This document shows positions 1 through 6,026 of a stretch of 9,350 nt of DNA, piece after piece. The DNA is taken from contig JACRCB010000109.1 of assembly GCA_016219165.1 (NCBI GenBank), positions 1 to 9,350 of the forward strand, given 5' to 3'. Each line of letters opens with the position of its first letter. Within the stretch, counting starts at the first letter, position 1. The position numbers and the translations under genes are program-made. This DNA comes from Deltaproteobacteria bacterium (GTDB lineage Bacteria; Desulfobacterota; GWC2-55-46; DRQE01). The notes under the pieces were generated by a model. That model was not told where the DNA came from and searched no databases. It saw only the letters and a list, made by a program, of their open reading frames with translations.

Positions 1-1
1 A

Positions 2-811
2 GGTCATATAAAACAGCTGGCGGCGAATTTCGGAAACCGGGAACTGAAGGACCTGACGATGAAGGGTGTTGAAGAATATCAAGCCGCTCTCCTCGAAAGC
101 GGCAAAGCACCGGCAACGGTAAACCGATACATCGACACGCTCAAACACATGTACACAAAAGCATCGGAGTGGGACCTTATCAGCGAAGAGGTCATTGGGA
201 GGTTACGGCGCGTGAAACATCTCAAGGTCTGTAACCGGCGGCTTCGCTATCTTTCGCGCGAAGAAGGCGACGCCGTGATTAACTCCTGCGTCCCTCACCT
301 GCGGCCCATCGTTGTCTGCGCCCTCAACACGGGTATGAGGAAAGAGGAGATTTTAAGCCTCGAGTGGGAAAAGCACGTTGACCTTCGCCACGGGTTTATA
401 CTCCTCGACCGGACGAAGAACGGAGAGCGGCGAGAGTTGCCGATTAACGAAACGCTCCGCTCTACACTTCAAGGCCTCGTGCGCCGGCTCAACAGCCCAT
501 ACGTTTTCACCGACGGTGAGGGGAGGCGGTACAGGGACATCAGGCGGTCTTTTGCGTCGGCGTGCCGCAGGGCCGGAATTAAGGACTTCCGCTTTCACGA
601 TCTGCGGCACACCTTCGCAAGCCAGCTCATCATGGCGGGGGTGGACATCACCACAATCAAGGATCTCCTGGGGCACAAGACGCTTACCATGACTCTGAGA
701 TACGCGCACCTTGCGCCGAAGCACCTGGTGAACGCGGTTAAGGTCCTTGATGGTTACGATTTGGCTACGTTGAGGGAAAACAAAAAAGGGGCCGTCGCTC
801 AGACCCCTTGA
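2..811 (+). CDS. Tyrosine recombinase / phage-type integrase, 5' end cut by window
   Basis: Site-specific recombinase that would integrate and excise a mobile element. The frame is open from base 2, so the gene begins before the window; the ATG at 59 is probably internal, because the SAM-like core-binding domain already runs through it. Counting from that Met, the core-binding helices cover about residues 1-50 and the catalytic domain about 65-225. The full catalytic set is visible: R94 (in NTGMRKEE), K120 (DRTKNGE), H180 and R183 (HDLRHTFAS), H206 (LLGHKTL) and nucleophile Y215 (LRYAHL). The last codons fall in the terminator hairpin of the tRNA gene on the other strand, and the stop lies 6 bases from the tRNA CCA end. 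This suggests a tRNA-Ala-targeting integrase at one end of an island that extends left. The family is certain; the target site is inferred from position. Confidence 0.93.
   Translation, partial: GHIKQLAANFGNRELKDLTMKGVEEYQAALLESGKAPATVNRYIDTLKHMYTKASEWDLISEEVIGRLRRVKHLKVCNRRLRYLSREEGDAVINSCVPHLRPIVVCALNTGMRKEEILSLEWEKHVDLRHGFILLDRTKNGERRELPINETLRSTLQGLVRRLNSPYVFTDGEGRRYRDIRRSFASACRRAGIKDFRFHDLRHTFASQLIMAGVDITTIKDLLGHKTLTMTLRYAHLAPKHLVNAVKVLDGYDLATLRENKKGAVAQTP
782..809 (-). terminator. Rho-independent terminator of the tRNA-Ala gene
   Basis: Read on the minus strand just after the tRNA, AAGGGG (809-804) pairs with CCCCTT (791-786) around a 12-base loop, and four more T follow (785-782). The hairpin sits within the last ten codons of the plus-strand integrase. 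It may therefore have been brought in by the integrated element, or be part of the attachment region. Confidence 0.7.
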
Positions 812-817
812 TTTTAC

Positions 818-893
818 TGGTGGAGGGTAGGGGATTCGAACCCCCGACCTTCACGTTGCGAACGTGACGCTCTACCAGCTGAGCTAACCCCCC
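818..893 (-). tRNA. tRNA-Ala (anticodon CGC)
   Basis: On the minus strand the 76 bases fold as a complete cloverleaf. The acceptor stem is GGGGGGT/ACCCTCC with the G3:U70 wobble pair that marks alanine tRNAs. The D stem is GCTC/GAGC. The anticodon stem is TCACG/CGTGA with loop TTCGCAA, giving anticodon CGC, which reads GCG. The T arm has loop TTCGAAT, the discriminator base is A, and the CCA end is encoded at 820-818. A terminator hairpin follows, and an integrase gene ends 6 bases from the CCA end, so the 3' half of this gene is the probable integration site of the element on the left. The encoded CCA shows that the tRNA remains intact after insertion. Confidence 0.97.
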
Positions 894-919
894 GTTTTAC
901 CGCGTCCCTACCGCGGGCA

Positions 920-946
920 AATATACCTGCCCCGTCCCCGTATCAA
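920..946 (-). promoter_or_regulatory. Possible tRNA-Ala promoter
   Basis: On the minus strand, TTGATA (946-941) and TATATT (925-920) could serve as -35 and -10 boxes, but the 15-base spacer is short. The bases just after the -10 box are GC-rich (TGCCCGCGG), as in stable-RNA promoters known to be controlled by ppGpp and DksA. The -35 box lies inside the palindromic element, so that element may supply part of the promoter. Confidence 0.3.
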
Positions 947-971
947 GTACGGGGCAGGACTTGATACGGGG
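926..971. repeat. Compact palindromic element with overlapping inverted repeats
   Basis: Two perfect inverted repeats overlap. CCTGCCCCGT (926-935) pairs with ACGGGGCAGG (949-958), and CCCCGTATCAAG (936-947) pairs with CTTGATACGGGG (960-971). A third pairing, CCCCGTA (936-942) with TACGGGG (948-954), is also possible. The three folds share bases and mostly exclude each other. The design resembles REP-like extragenic palindromes. It lies between the truncated SDR gene and the tRNA gene. Whether it is repeated elsewhere in the genome cannot be seen here. Confidence 0.75.
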
Positions 972-987
972 AAAGACAGCACCAATT

Positions 988-1128
988 TTAAGTCCGCACC
1001 CCATCTCTCTTTAAGCCGCACGGCCTCAGGGGGAATCTTCCGAGGCACCGCGCACGGCAGCCGTTTTTGAGGAGTTCTTTGGCGAGGTTACTTCCCACAA
1101 ACCCTGTTGCGCCTGCAAGAAGTATCAT
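988..1128 (-). pseudogene. Truncated NAD(P)-binding SDR / epimerase-like gene, N-terminal fragment
   Basis: From the ATG at 1128 the frame encodes 46 residues and stops at 988. It begins MILLAGATGFVGSNLAK, the first strand and glycine-rich GxTGFVGS dinucleotide-binding motif of extended short-chain dehydrogenases and epimerases. The resemblance continues through an R-x-P and L-x-x-x-G-V pattern to about residue 44, then ends. Family members are usually near 300 residues, so about 85% is missing. The start overlaps the stop of the response regulator gene (ATGA, 1128-1125), which implies the original gene was translationally coupled to it. The palindromic element begins 16 bases beyond the stop, so a deletion or insertion there may have removed the rest. 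The fragment lacks the catalytic residues and is unlikely to be active. Confidence 0.7.
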
Positions 1129-1487
1129 AACTTTTTCTGAAGGATGTCCTTGACCTTTTCCTTGAGTTCCCTTAAGTCGGAGGACTTTACCACATAGGCG
1201 TCGGACGCCCATGTGCCGAAATCCTGTTTGTAGTGCGGGAATGCCGTGCAGAGGATAACCGGAAGTTTCCTCCACCTTTCCTTGACCTTTCTTAAGACCT
1301 CTATGCCGTCCATGCCGGGCATCTTGATGTCGAGGAGCACAAGGTCTATGTGGTCGCCCTCGAGTTTCTTCAACGCCTCCTCTCCGGATGAAGCGAGTTC
1401 GACGTCGTAGCCCTCTTCCTCGAGTTCTTCCTTATAGAGGAGTCTTATGCCCTCCTCGTCATCGACTACAAGAACCCTCTTTCCCAT
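1125..1487 (-). CDS. Single-domain response regulator (CheY-like receiver)
   Basis: A 120-residue stand-alone receiver domain that would take phosphate from the histidine kinase encoded just upstream. The acidic pair D9/D10 (VVDDEE), the phospho-acceptor D53 (LLDIKMPGMDG), T81 (LCTAF) and K101 (VVKSS) are all present. There is no DNA-binding or output domain after the receiver, so it must act through a protein partner or as a phosphorelay step. I chose the ATG at 1487 because GGAG lies six bases before it and the domain starts directly after it. Met codons further up (1499, 1523, 1547) lack a well-placed SD, and the latter two would overlap the kinase gene. The kinase stop is 25 bases upstream, so the two are probably co-transcribed. 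The stop overlaps the ATG of the SDR fragment. Confidence 0.93.
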   Translation of the reverse strand: MGKRVLVVDDEEGIRLLYKEELEEEGYDVELASSGEEALKKLEGDHIDLVLLDIKMPGMDGIEVLRKVKERWRKLPVILCTAFPHYKQDFGTWASDAYVVKSSDLRELKEKVKDILQKKL

Positions 1488-1512
1488 ATCCGGCTCCATA
1501 AAAGAAATATTT

Positions 1513-2739
1513 TTATGCCCCATCCCTCTCGGGGTGCTTATCGGCAAAGGGCAGTTTCACGGCAAACGTCATACCCCTTCCATAATCGTTTTTTACCTCT
1601 ATCAATCCCTTGTGCCTTGTTATTATCTTATGGGTTATCGTAAGCCCGAGGCCGGTACCCTCCTTTTTTGTCGTGAAAAAGGGGGTAAAGATTTCGTTGA
1701 TGATATTCGGCTCTATTCCGCCTCCCGTGTCCGTTATCTCGACAACGCCGCACCCGCCGCGTTTCGCTGTGGTTAAGGTAAGTCTGCCGCCGTGTTCCAT
1801 GGACTGTATCGCATTTGCTATCAGATTGTCAAAGGCAATCTTAATCTGCTGGGGGTCGACGACCACGGGAATGACCGCCTTCGAGAGGTTTTTCACCACC
1901 TTTATCTTATGGCTGCGGCATGCCTCCTCAAAGAGCCAGAGCGATTCGTTAACGAGGGAATTCAGTTCCCCGACATTGAACTTCGCCTCTCTTTTCCCCG
2001 CGTAGTTGAGTATGTCGTTTATTATCCTCTCAAGCCTCGTAACAGAGTTTGTAATATGGTCGAGGTAGTGGAGGTGGGGGCTTAAGGGTTCGAGTTTCTT
2101 CCTGAGCCTTGATGCGAGCCCCCCGATGCTTACGAGGGGGTTTCGTATCTCGTGGGCGAGGGCCGCTGAAAGCTCCCCTATCGCCATGAGTTTTTCCGCA
2201 TTCATGAGCCTTATCTGCAGGTCATTGAGTTTCTTGTAGGCGTTCTTGAGCCTGAGATAGTTCTGTTCGTTCTTGACCGTCGAGGCGAGCTGTTTGGAGA
2301 TAACATGGAGTATCTTTTTATTCTCCTCGGAGAGTTTGAGGTTTTTCTCCGCCTTAAGATACAGTATGCCGCGCCAGTCGTCTCCGTCCCTCAGCGGATA
2401 GACGTAAGCGCTCCTGAACCCCTTAAGCCCCCTGTCTTCGATACTCCCCCAGCGGGTTTTTTCCGCCTCTTTTCTTGCGCAGTCGACCGCCCTGCCTGTT
2501 TTCTTCGCGCGTCCGGCAAGCCCTTCCTCTTCCCCGTAAGATTCCACGCAATTTTTTCTTCTCCTTCCCCCGGCCGCAACCCTGTTGAAGCGTCTTTCAT
2601 TCTTTTCCCACAGGTATATGCCGCAGGCATCTACCGGGAGTTGCCCCACGATGAGCCTGGCTACCTTTCCTAACCGTTGGTAGAGGGGGATGTCGGAATC
2701 GGTAAACTCTATTACCTTGCTCAGTATCTTGTATATCAT
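1513..2739 (-). CDS. Soluble GAF-domain sensor histidine kinase, NtrB-like core
   Basis: A 408-residue cytoplasmic sensor kinase with no membrane segment. An N-terminal GAF-like sensor domain (about residues 15-155) is followed by a helical linker. The HisKA dimerisation domain has the phosphorylated H196 in LAHEIRNPL. The ATPase domain shows the N box (DNLIANAIQ, N305 and N309), the G1 box (DTGGGI, from D337), an F box (FTPFFTTKK) and the G2 box (GTGLGL, 361-366). All catalytic motifs are intact. The cognate partner is presumably the single-domain regulator 25 bases downstream. The gene starts 65 bases after the galT-like stop with no clear terminator between, so read-through is possible. 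No strong SD precedes the ATG at 2739. The GAF ligand cannot be told from sequence. Confidence 0.94.
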   Translation of the reverse strand: MIYKILSKVIEFTDSDIPLYQRLGKVARLIVGQLPVDACGIYLWEKNERRFNRVAAGGRRRKNCVESYGEEEGLAGRAKKTGRAVDCARKEAEKTRWGSIEDRGLKGFRSAYVYPLRDGDDWRGILYLKAEKNLKLSEENKKILHVISKQLASTVKNEQNYLRLKNAYKKLNDLQIRLMNAEKLMAIGELSAALAHEIRNPLVSIGGLASRLRKKLEPLSPHLHYLDHITNSVTRLERIINDILNYAGKREAKFNVGELNSLVNESLWLFEEACRSHKIKVVKNLSKAVIPVVVDPQQIKIAFDNLIANAIQSMEHGGRLTLTTAKRGGCGVVEITDTGGGIEPNIINEIFTPFFTTKKEGTGLGLTITHKIITRHKGLIEVKNDYGRGMTFAVKLPFADKHPERDGA

Positions 2740-2804
2740 ACAGGGTCCACTGGTCCCGGTTTACGGGGGCGGTAACGCCGTGGGCATATTCCCCCGGGGA
2801 AACA

Positions 2805-3809
2805 TCACGGAATCTTTGCTTCCCTTAAGAAAGTCGCCGCTTCCTCCGGCGGGGTGGGGTTTATATAAAAACCGCTGCCCCATTCAAAGCCCGCGGTCTT
2901 TGTGAGTTTCGGCATTATCTCGAAGTGCCAGTGATAGTGGGGGAGTGCGTTTCCGTTGCGGATGGGCGCGGTATGGAGTATGAAATTGTAGGGCGGGGAG
3001 TTAAGCACCTTATCAATCCTTTTAAGGACGTCGGAGAATAGGGAGGCGAGGTTCTCGTAGTGGTGTTTCTGCGAGTTTTCGAAGTGCGATTCGTGGAACT
3101 TGGGCAGTATCCATATCTCAAACGGGGCCTTCGGGGCATAGGGCGTCATCGCAAGAAAGTCCCGGTTTTCCGTTACCACCCTGACCCCCTGCATTATCTC
3201 CTGCCTTATTATGTCGCAGAAAACGCACCTCTCCTTGTAGTTGTAGTATTCGAGCGTGCCGTCGAGTTCCTCTCCCACCCTTTTCGGTATAATCGGCAGG
3301 GCTATGAGTTGAGAGTGGGTGTGTTCCAAAGACGCCCCGGCCGCCTCCCCGTGGTTCTTGAATACGAGGGTGTAGCGAAGCCGCGAATCCTTCTTTAGGT
3401 CCATTATCCTGTCCCTCCATGCCCAGAGCACTTCCTCAAACTGTTTGGCCGAGATGGTTGAGAGCATATCCGCGTGGTTGGGAGATTCTATTATAACCTC
3501 ATGCGCGCCTATGCCGTTCATCTTGTCGTAGACGCCTTCGCCCGCCCTCCCGAGTTCCCCTTCTATCCTGAGGGCCGGATATTTGTTCGGCACCACCCGT
3601 ATATGCCAGCCCGGTGTGTTGGGTTTGTCGTCGTTTGCGCGGTAGGCGCATATCTCGCCGGGCGTCATTTTTTCGTTACCGGGACAGAACGGGCAGAGCC
3701 CCCCCTTTGCAGGGGGCGCGCTTACAATGAATTCAGACGGGCGCTTGCCCCGCTCCGTAGAGATTATCACCCATCTTCCTATTATCGGGTCTTTTCTTAG
3801 TTCCGGCAT
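2805..3809 (-). CDS. galT: GalT-family nucleotidyltransferase (galactose-1-phosphate uridylyltransferase-like)
   Basis: A 334-residue member of the GalT branch of the HIT superfamily, which moves a nucleotidyl group through a histidine intermediate. The N-terminal signature RKDPIIGRWVIIS, the zinc pair C39/C42 (CPFC) and H112 are present. The active-site motif is H163-T-H165-S-Q167, with H165 the expected nucleophile. The C-terminal half has a second pair C195/C198 (CVFC) and an HYHWH cluster (291-295). From memory, E. coli GalT has HPHGQ and no second CxxC, while plant ADP-glucose phosphorylase has two zinc sites, so the substrate may not be UDP-glucose/galactose-1-phosphate. No galK or galE is nearby. 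I chose the ATG at 3809 because the family N-terminus begins there and GGAG lies 9 bases upstream; an ATG at 3872 adds 21 unrelated residues. The fold is certain, the specificity is not. Confidence 0.85.
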   Translation of the reverse strand: MPELRKDPIIGRWVIISTERGKRPSEFIVSAPPAKGGLCPFCPGNEKMTPGEICAYRANDDKPNTPGWHIRVVPNKYPALRIEGELGRAGEGVYDKMNGIGAHEVIIESPNHADMLSTISAKQFEEVLWAWRDRIMDLKKDSRLRYTLVFKNHGEAAGASLEHTHSQLIALPIIPKRVGEELDGTLEYYNYKERCVFCDIIRQEIMQGVRVVTENRDFLAMTPYAPKAPFEIWILPKFHESHFENSQKHHYENLASLFSDVLKRIDKVLNSPPYNFILHTAPIRNGNALPHYHWHFEIMPKLTKTAGFEWGSGFYINPTPPEEAATFLREAKIP

Positions 3810-3811
3810 AT

Positions 3812-3823
3812 CGGAGTTCTCCG
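3812..3823 (-). promoter_or_regulatory. Inverted repeat covering the SD of the galT-like gene
   Basis: CGGAG and CTCCG flank two bases directly upstream of the ATG at 3809, so the GGAG ribosome-binding site can pair with downstream bases in a small 4-5 bp hairpin. This might lower initiation. The stem is short and its effect is uncertain. Confidence 0.35.
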
Positions 3824-3833
3824 GTAATGATAT

Positions 3834-3839
3834 ATTGTA
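3834..3839 (-). promoter_or_regulatory. Possible -10 box before the galT-like gene
   Basis: TACAAT on the minus strand matches the sigma70 -10 box at five of six bases and would give a leader of roughly 18 bases that includes the SD. The -35 region is poor (TGGCGA at an 18-base spacing), so this is a weak call. Confidence 0.3.
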
Positions 3840-3877
3840 GGCATGAAAAAATCTTTTCGCCAGCACCCACAAGGACT

Positions 3878-3907
3878 TTTAGCCTATACCGGCCGGTAGA
3901 GGCTAAA
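3878..3907. terminator. Long inverted repeat between dksA and the galT-like gene, possible terminator
   Basis: TTTAGCCT (3878-3885) pairs with AGGCTAAA (3900-3907). The inner TACCGG/CCGGTA bases continue the stem after one A/G mismatch, so nearly all 30 bases are self-complementary. It lies in the 157-base gap after dksA. The minus-strand side has no T run, while the plus-strand side is followed by GATTTTTG. It is therefore either an imperfect terminator or an extragenic palindrome. Apart from this repeat and the weak galT signals I see nothing in the gap. Confidence 0.45.
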
Positions 3908-3966
3908 GATTTTTGAACGGAGGCGGGCATGGCTATATCCATGGGATGGTCTTTGGGAAGGAGGCC

Positions 3967-4338
3967 CTATGGGGTGAGACCCCTTTGCTTTTCAAGTTCC
4001 TCCTCTTCCTTCTTGCATTCTATGCAACAGGTGGTAACAGGCCTTGCCTCAAGCCTTTTCTCTGAAATGCCCTCGCCGCAGAGTTCGCAGACGCCGTATG
4101 TGCCGTCGTCTATCCTTTTAAGCGCCTCCCTGACCTTGGCAACGAGTTTCCTTTCCATGTCCTTGACCCTCAGGGTAAAGTTCCTGTCGGTCTCGTGCGA
4201 GGCCCTGTCGGTCGGGTCCGGGAAGTGCTCCTCATCGGTCTTGTTCATGCCGCTTACGGTAGTCTTGGCCTCGTTTAGGAGTTCCTCCAGCCTTGAGTTG
4301 AGGAGGATTTTAAAGTATCCGAGCCTGTCTTTATTCAT
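3967..4338 (-). CDS. dksA: RNA polymerase-binding transcription factor DksA
   Basis: A 123-residue DksA/TraR family protein that enters the secondary channel of RNA polymerase and, with ppGpp, reshapes transcription of stable-RNA and biosynthesis promoters. The coiled coil spans about residues 8-78. Its tip carries the functional DxxDxA motif (D41, D44, A46, in PDPTDRAS), which separates true DksA from many paralogues. The C-terminal zinc finger uses C84, C87, C105 and C108. It is shorter at the N-terminus than the E. coli protein (151 residues), as I recall for many non-gammaproteobacterial members. The ATG at 4338 fits the family start (MNKDRLGYFK). A strong promoter lies directly upstream, so the gene forms its own unit between the chaperone operon and the galT-like gene. 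Confidence 0.93.
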   Translation of the reverse strand: MNKDRLGYFKILLNSRLEELLNEAKTTVSGMNKTDEEHFPDPTDRASHETDRNFTLRVKDMERKLVAKVREALKRIDDGTYGVCELCGEGISEKRLEARPVTTCCIECKKEEEELEKQRGLTP

Positions 4339-4346
4339 AATCCCTC

Positions 4347-4376
4347 ATTATAACCTAAGAATATTCCGGGTGTAAA
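4347..4376 (-). promoter_or_regulatory. Sigma70-type promoter of dksA
   Basis: On the minus strand, TTTACA (4376-4371) matches the -35 consensus at five of six bases. A perfect TATAAT (4352-4347) follows after an 18-base spacer. Transcription would start near 4340, only a few bases before the ATG at 4338. The message would then be leaderless or nearly so, although a GAGGG lies between the -10 box and the ATG. Confidence 0.7.
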
Positions 4377-4388
4377 CAATAAAAATAC

Positions 4389-6026
4389 TTACGGCGCCGG
4401 CGTTTCGACCTCTACGATGTTCCCTTTTTTAACCTTTAGAATGAAAAGTTCTTTTACCGCCTCGCCGCCGCTGTCGAAGCGGATGCTGCCGGTGGCCCCT
4501 TCGATAGCGGTATTCGCTATCGAACCTTTCAGGGCCTCGCGGACATCAGAAAGCCTCTCGCCGCCGGGATTAGCGTAAATATTATTGATGGAAGAGAGCA
4601 TTATCGTGGCGGAATCATACCCCTCTGCCTCGAGTATGCCGGGTGTGTAGCCGAAGGTCTTTCTGAACCTGCCGACAAACTCTTCCGTGCCCTTTCTTTT
4701 GCTTCCAGGGAAGAACCCGTCTGCAAAGACGGCCCCCTCAATAGAGTCGCCCGCGAGTCTCAGCAGTTCTTTCGAGTCCCACCCGTTCCCGCCGAGAAGT
4801 TGCACGCCCTTGACGTTATAGTAGGCGAGATATGGCGCTATCTGTGCCACCGTCGTGTAGTAGTCGGGAATAAAGAGGGCATCTATACCCGCTGTCGGGG
4901 TGTATTCGGTTATGCGGCGCCTGCCCCTAAGTTCTTCCTTCATCTTTACGGCGAAGAGTGTTTTCAACTCCGAGGAGAAGTCTTTTTTTTCCGCGGCATA
5001 TGAAACTTCGCCCGCTATCGCTGCGCCGTTTTTCTTGACCGCCTCCTTGAAACGGAGGGCGAGTTCCGTCCCGTAAGAATTTTCGGGGTAAAGCACGGCG
5101 AACCTCCGAAGCCCCAGTGTGCGGATTGCGTATGAGGCGATTGCCTTCGCCTGCGCCTTCGGGGTGAGGAAATTCCTGAAGACATAGTCTCCTCTTCCCG
5201 CTATCCCCTCTTTCTGGGAGAGGACGATGGAAGGGATGCTTTTTTGCCGGGCGAGGTTTGCCGCGGATTGCGCCGTTGCGCTGAGAAGCGGCCCCACGAC
5301 CCCCACGACCCCTGCGTTTGAGAGTTTCTCCATTGCCTTCCTGGCCGATTCCTCGTCCTCTCCGCTGTCCTCGGTTACGACCTCCACCCCCTCTTGCGGG
5401 CGGCCTCCTCCCTCCCCCCCCCCTTCCGGGAAGATATTTGCGGCGAGGAGGATTCCCCTCAAGGCGTTCTCGCCGAACGACGAGTACTCACCCTTCAGGG
5501 GGAGTATCGCGCCTATGTGCGTCCGCCGCACACCCTTCTCGACGGTTTCAATCTCTCCGGTTTCAATCTCTTCAAGGGCTGACAATAGCGCCTGCGCCTT
5601 TACCGTGAGGGTGAGGGTGGAATCCGGATTGGAGAGGACCTCTTTAAGTGTCTTCCTCGCCCCACCCATGTCTCCCATCCTGTAGCGGCAGTATCCGAGG
5701 CCGTAGAGCGACTCTGCCTTGTAGGGGCTTGCCGGGAAGTTCTCCAGGAGTTTCTGGTAATAGTCCGAGGCCTTTTTAAAATCCTTCTTTTCGGTGTATA
5801 TGGAGGCAATCCTCGATATCGCCTCGTCCGTTACCGGGGATGAGGGGTGGCTGAGTATGAAATCCTCGAGGGCGCTTGTATTCTTATCCGTGGGGCCGGC
5901 CTTCTCGATGTCGTTAAGGACGGAAAAGAGGCGCTCCCTATACGTCTCAGACCATGAAGGCGCGGCGAAGATGATAGAACGTAAAATTAGGAAAGAAACG
6001 GCTGCGGCAGTAACCCTTATCTTCAT
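4389..6026 (-). CDS. Periplasmic TPR plus Peripla_BP_6 protein (LpoA-like penicillin-binding protein activator or substrate-binding protein)
   Basis: A 545-residue exported protein. Residues 1-26 form a signal peptide with no lipobox cysteine. TPR-like helices cover about 30-155 (DFKKASDYYQKLLENFP is typical). From about 168 (THIGAILPLKGEYSSFGE) to the end it has the type I periplasmic-binding fold of branched-chain amino acid binding proteins. TPR plus this fold, with no ABC permease or ATPase nearby, is the layout of LpoA/LppC proteins that activate peptidoglycan synthases in the periplasm. LpoA itself is a lipoprotein, so that role is an inference and ligand binding remains possible. The ATG overlaps the dnaJ stop (ATGA, 6026-6023), and AAGGAAA lies about 10 bases upstream, so translation is probably coupled to dnaJ. 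A run of ten G falls in the codons for a GGGEGGG loop near residue 202. Confidence 0.82.
   Translation of the reverse strand: MKIRVTAAAVSFLILRSIIFAAPSWSETYRERLFSVLNDIEKAGPTDKNTSALEDFILSHPSSPVTDEAISRIASIYTEKKDFKKASDYYQKLLENFPASPYKAESLYGLGYCRYRMGDMGGARKTLKEVLSNPDSTLTLTVKAQALLSALEEIETGEIETVEKGVRRTHIGAILPLKGEYSSFGENALRGILLAANIFPEGGGEGGGRPQEGVEVVTEDSGEDEESARKAMEKLSNAGVVGVVGPLLSATAQSAANLARQKSIPSIVLSQKEGIAGRGDYVFRNFLTPKAQAKAIASYAIRTLGLRRFAVLYPENSYGTELALRFKEAVKKNGAAIAGEVSYAAEKKDFSSELKTLFAVKMKEELRGRRRITEYTPTAGIDALFIPDYYTTVAQIAPYLAYYNVKGVQLLGGNGWDSKELLRLAGDSIEGAVFADGFFPGSKRKGTEEFVGRFRKTFGYTPGILEAEGYDSATIMLSSINNIYANPGGERLSDVREALKGSIANTAIEGATGSIRFDSGGEAVKELFILKVKKGNIVEVETPAP

Noticed and set aside
2740..2804. 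GGCGTTACCGCC hairpin and TTCCCC/GGGGAA palindrome after the galT-like gene
   Set aside because: Stems are short or without a loop and no T run follows, so a terminator is not supported.
3733..3942. 69-codon minus-strand ORF overlapping the 5' end of the galT-like gene
   Set aside because: It runs through the inverted repeat and the galT start in another frame and resembles nothing known to me.
3929..4375. 148-codon plus-strand ORF opposite dksA
   Set aside because: Serine-rich mirror of the Glu/Lys-rich dksA codons; dksA is unmistakable on the other strand.
5227..5685. 152-codon plus-strand ORF
   Set aside because: Antisense to the periplasmic protein gene; low-complexity Ser/Pro composition and no plausible start signals.
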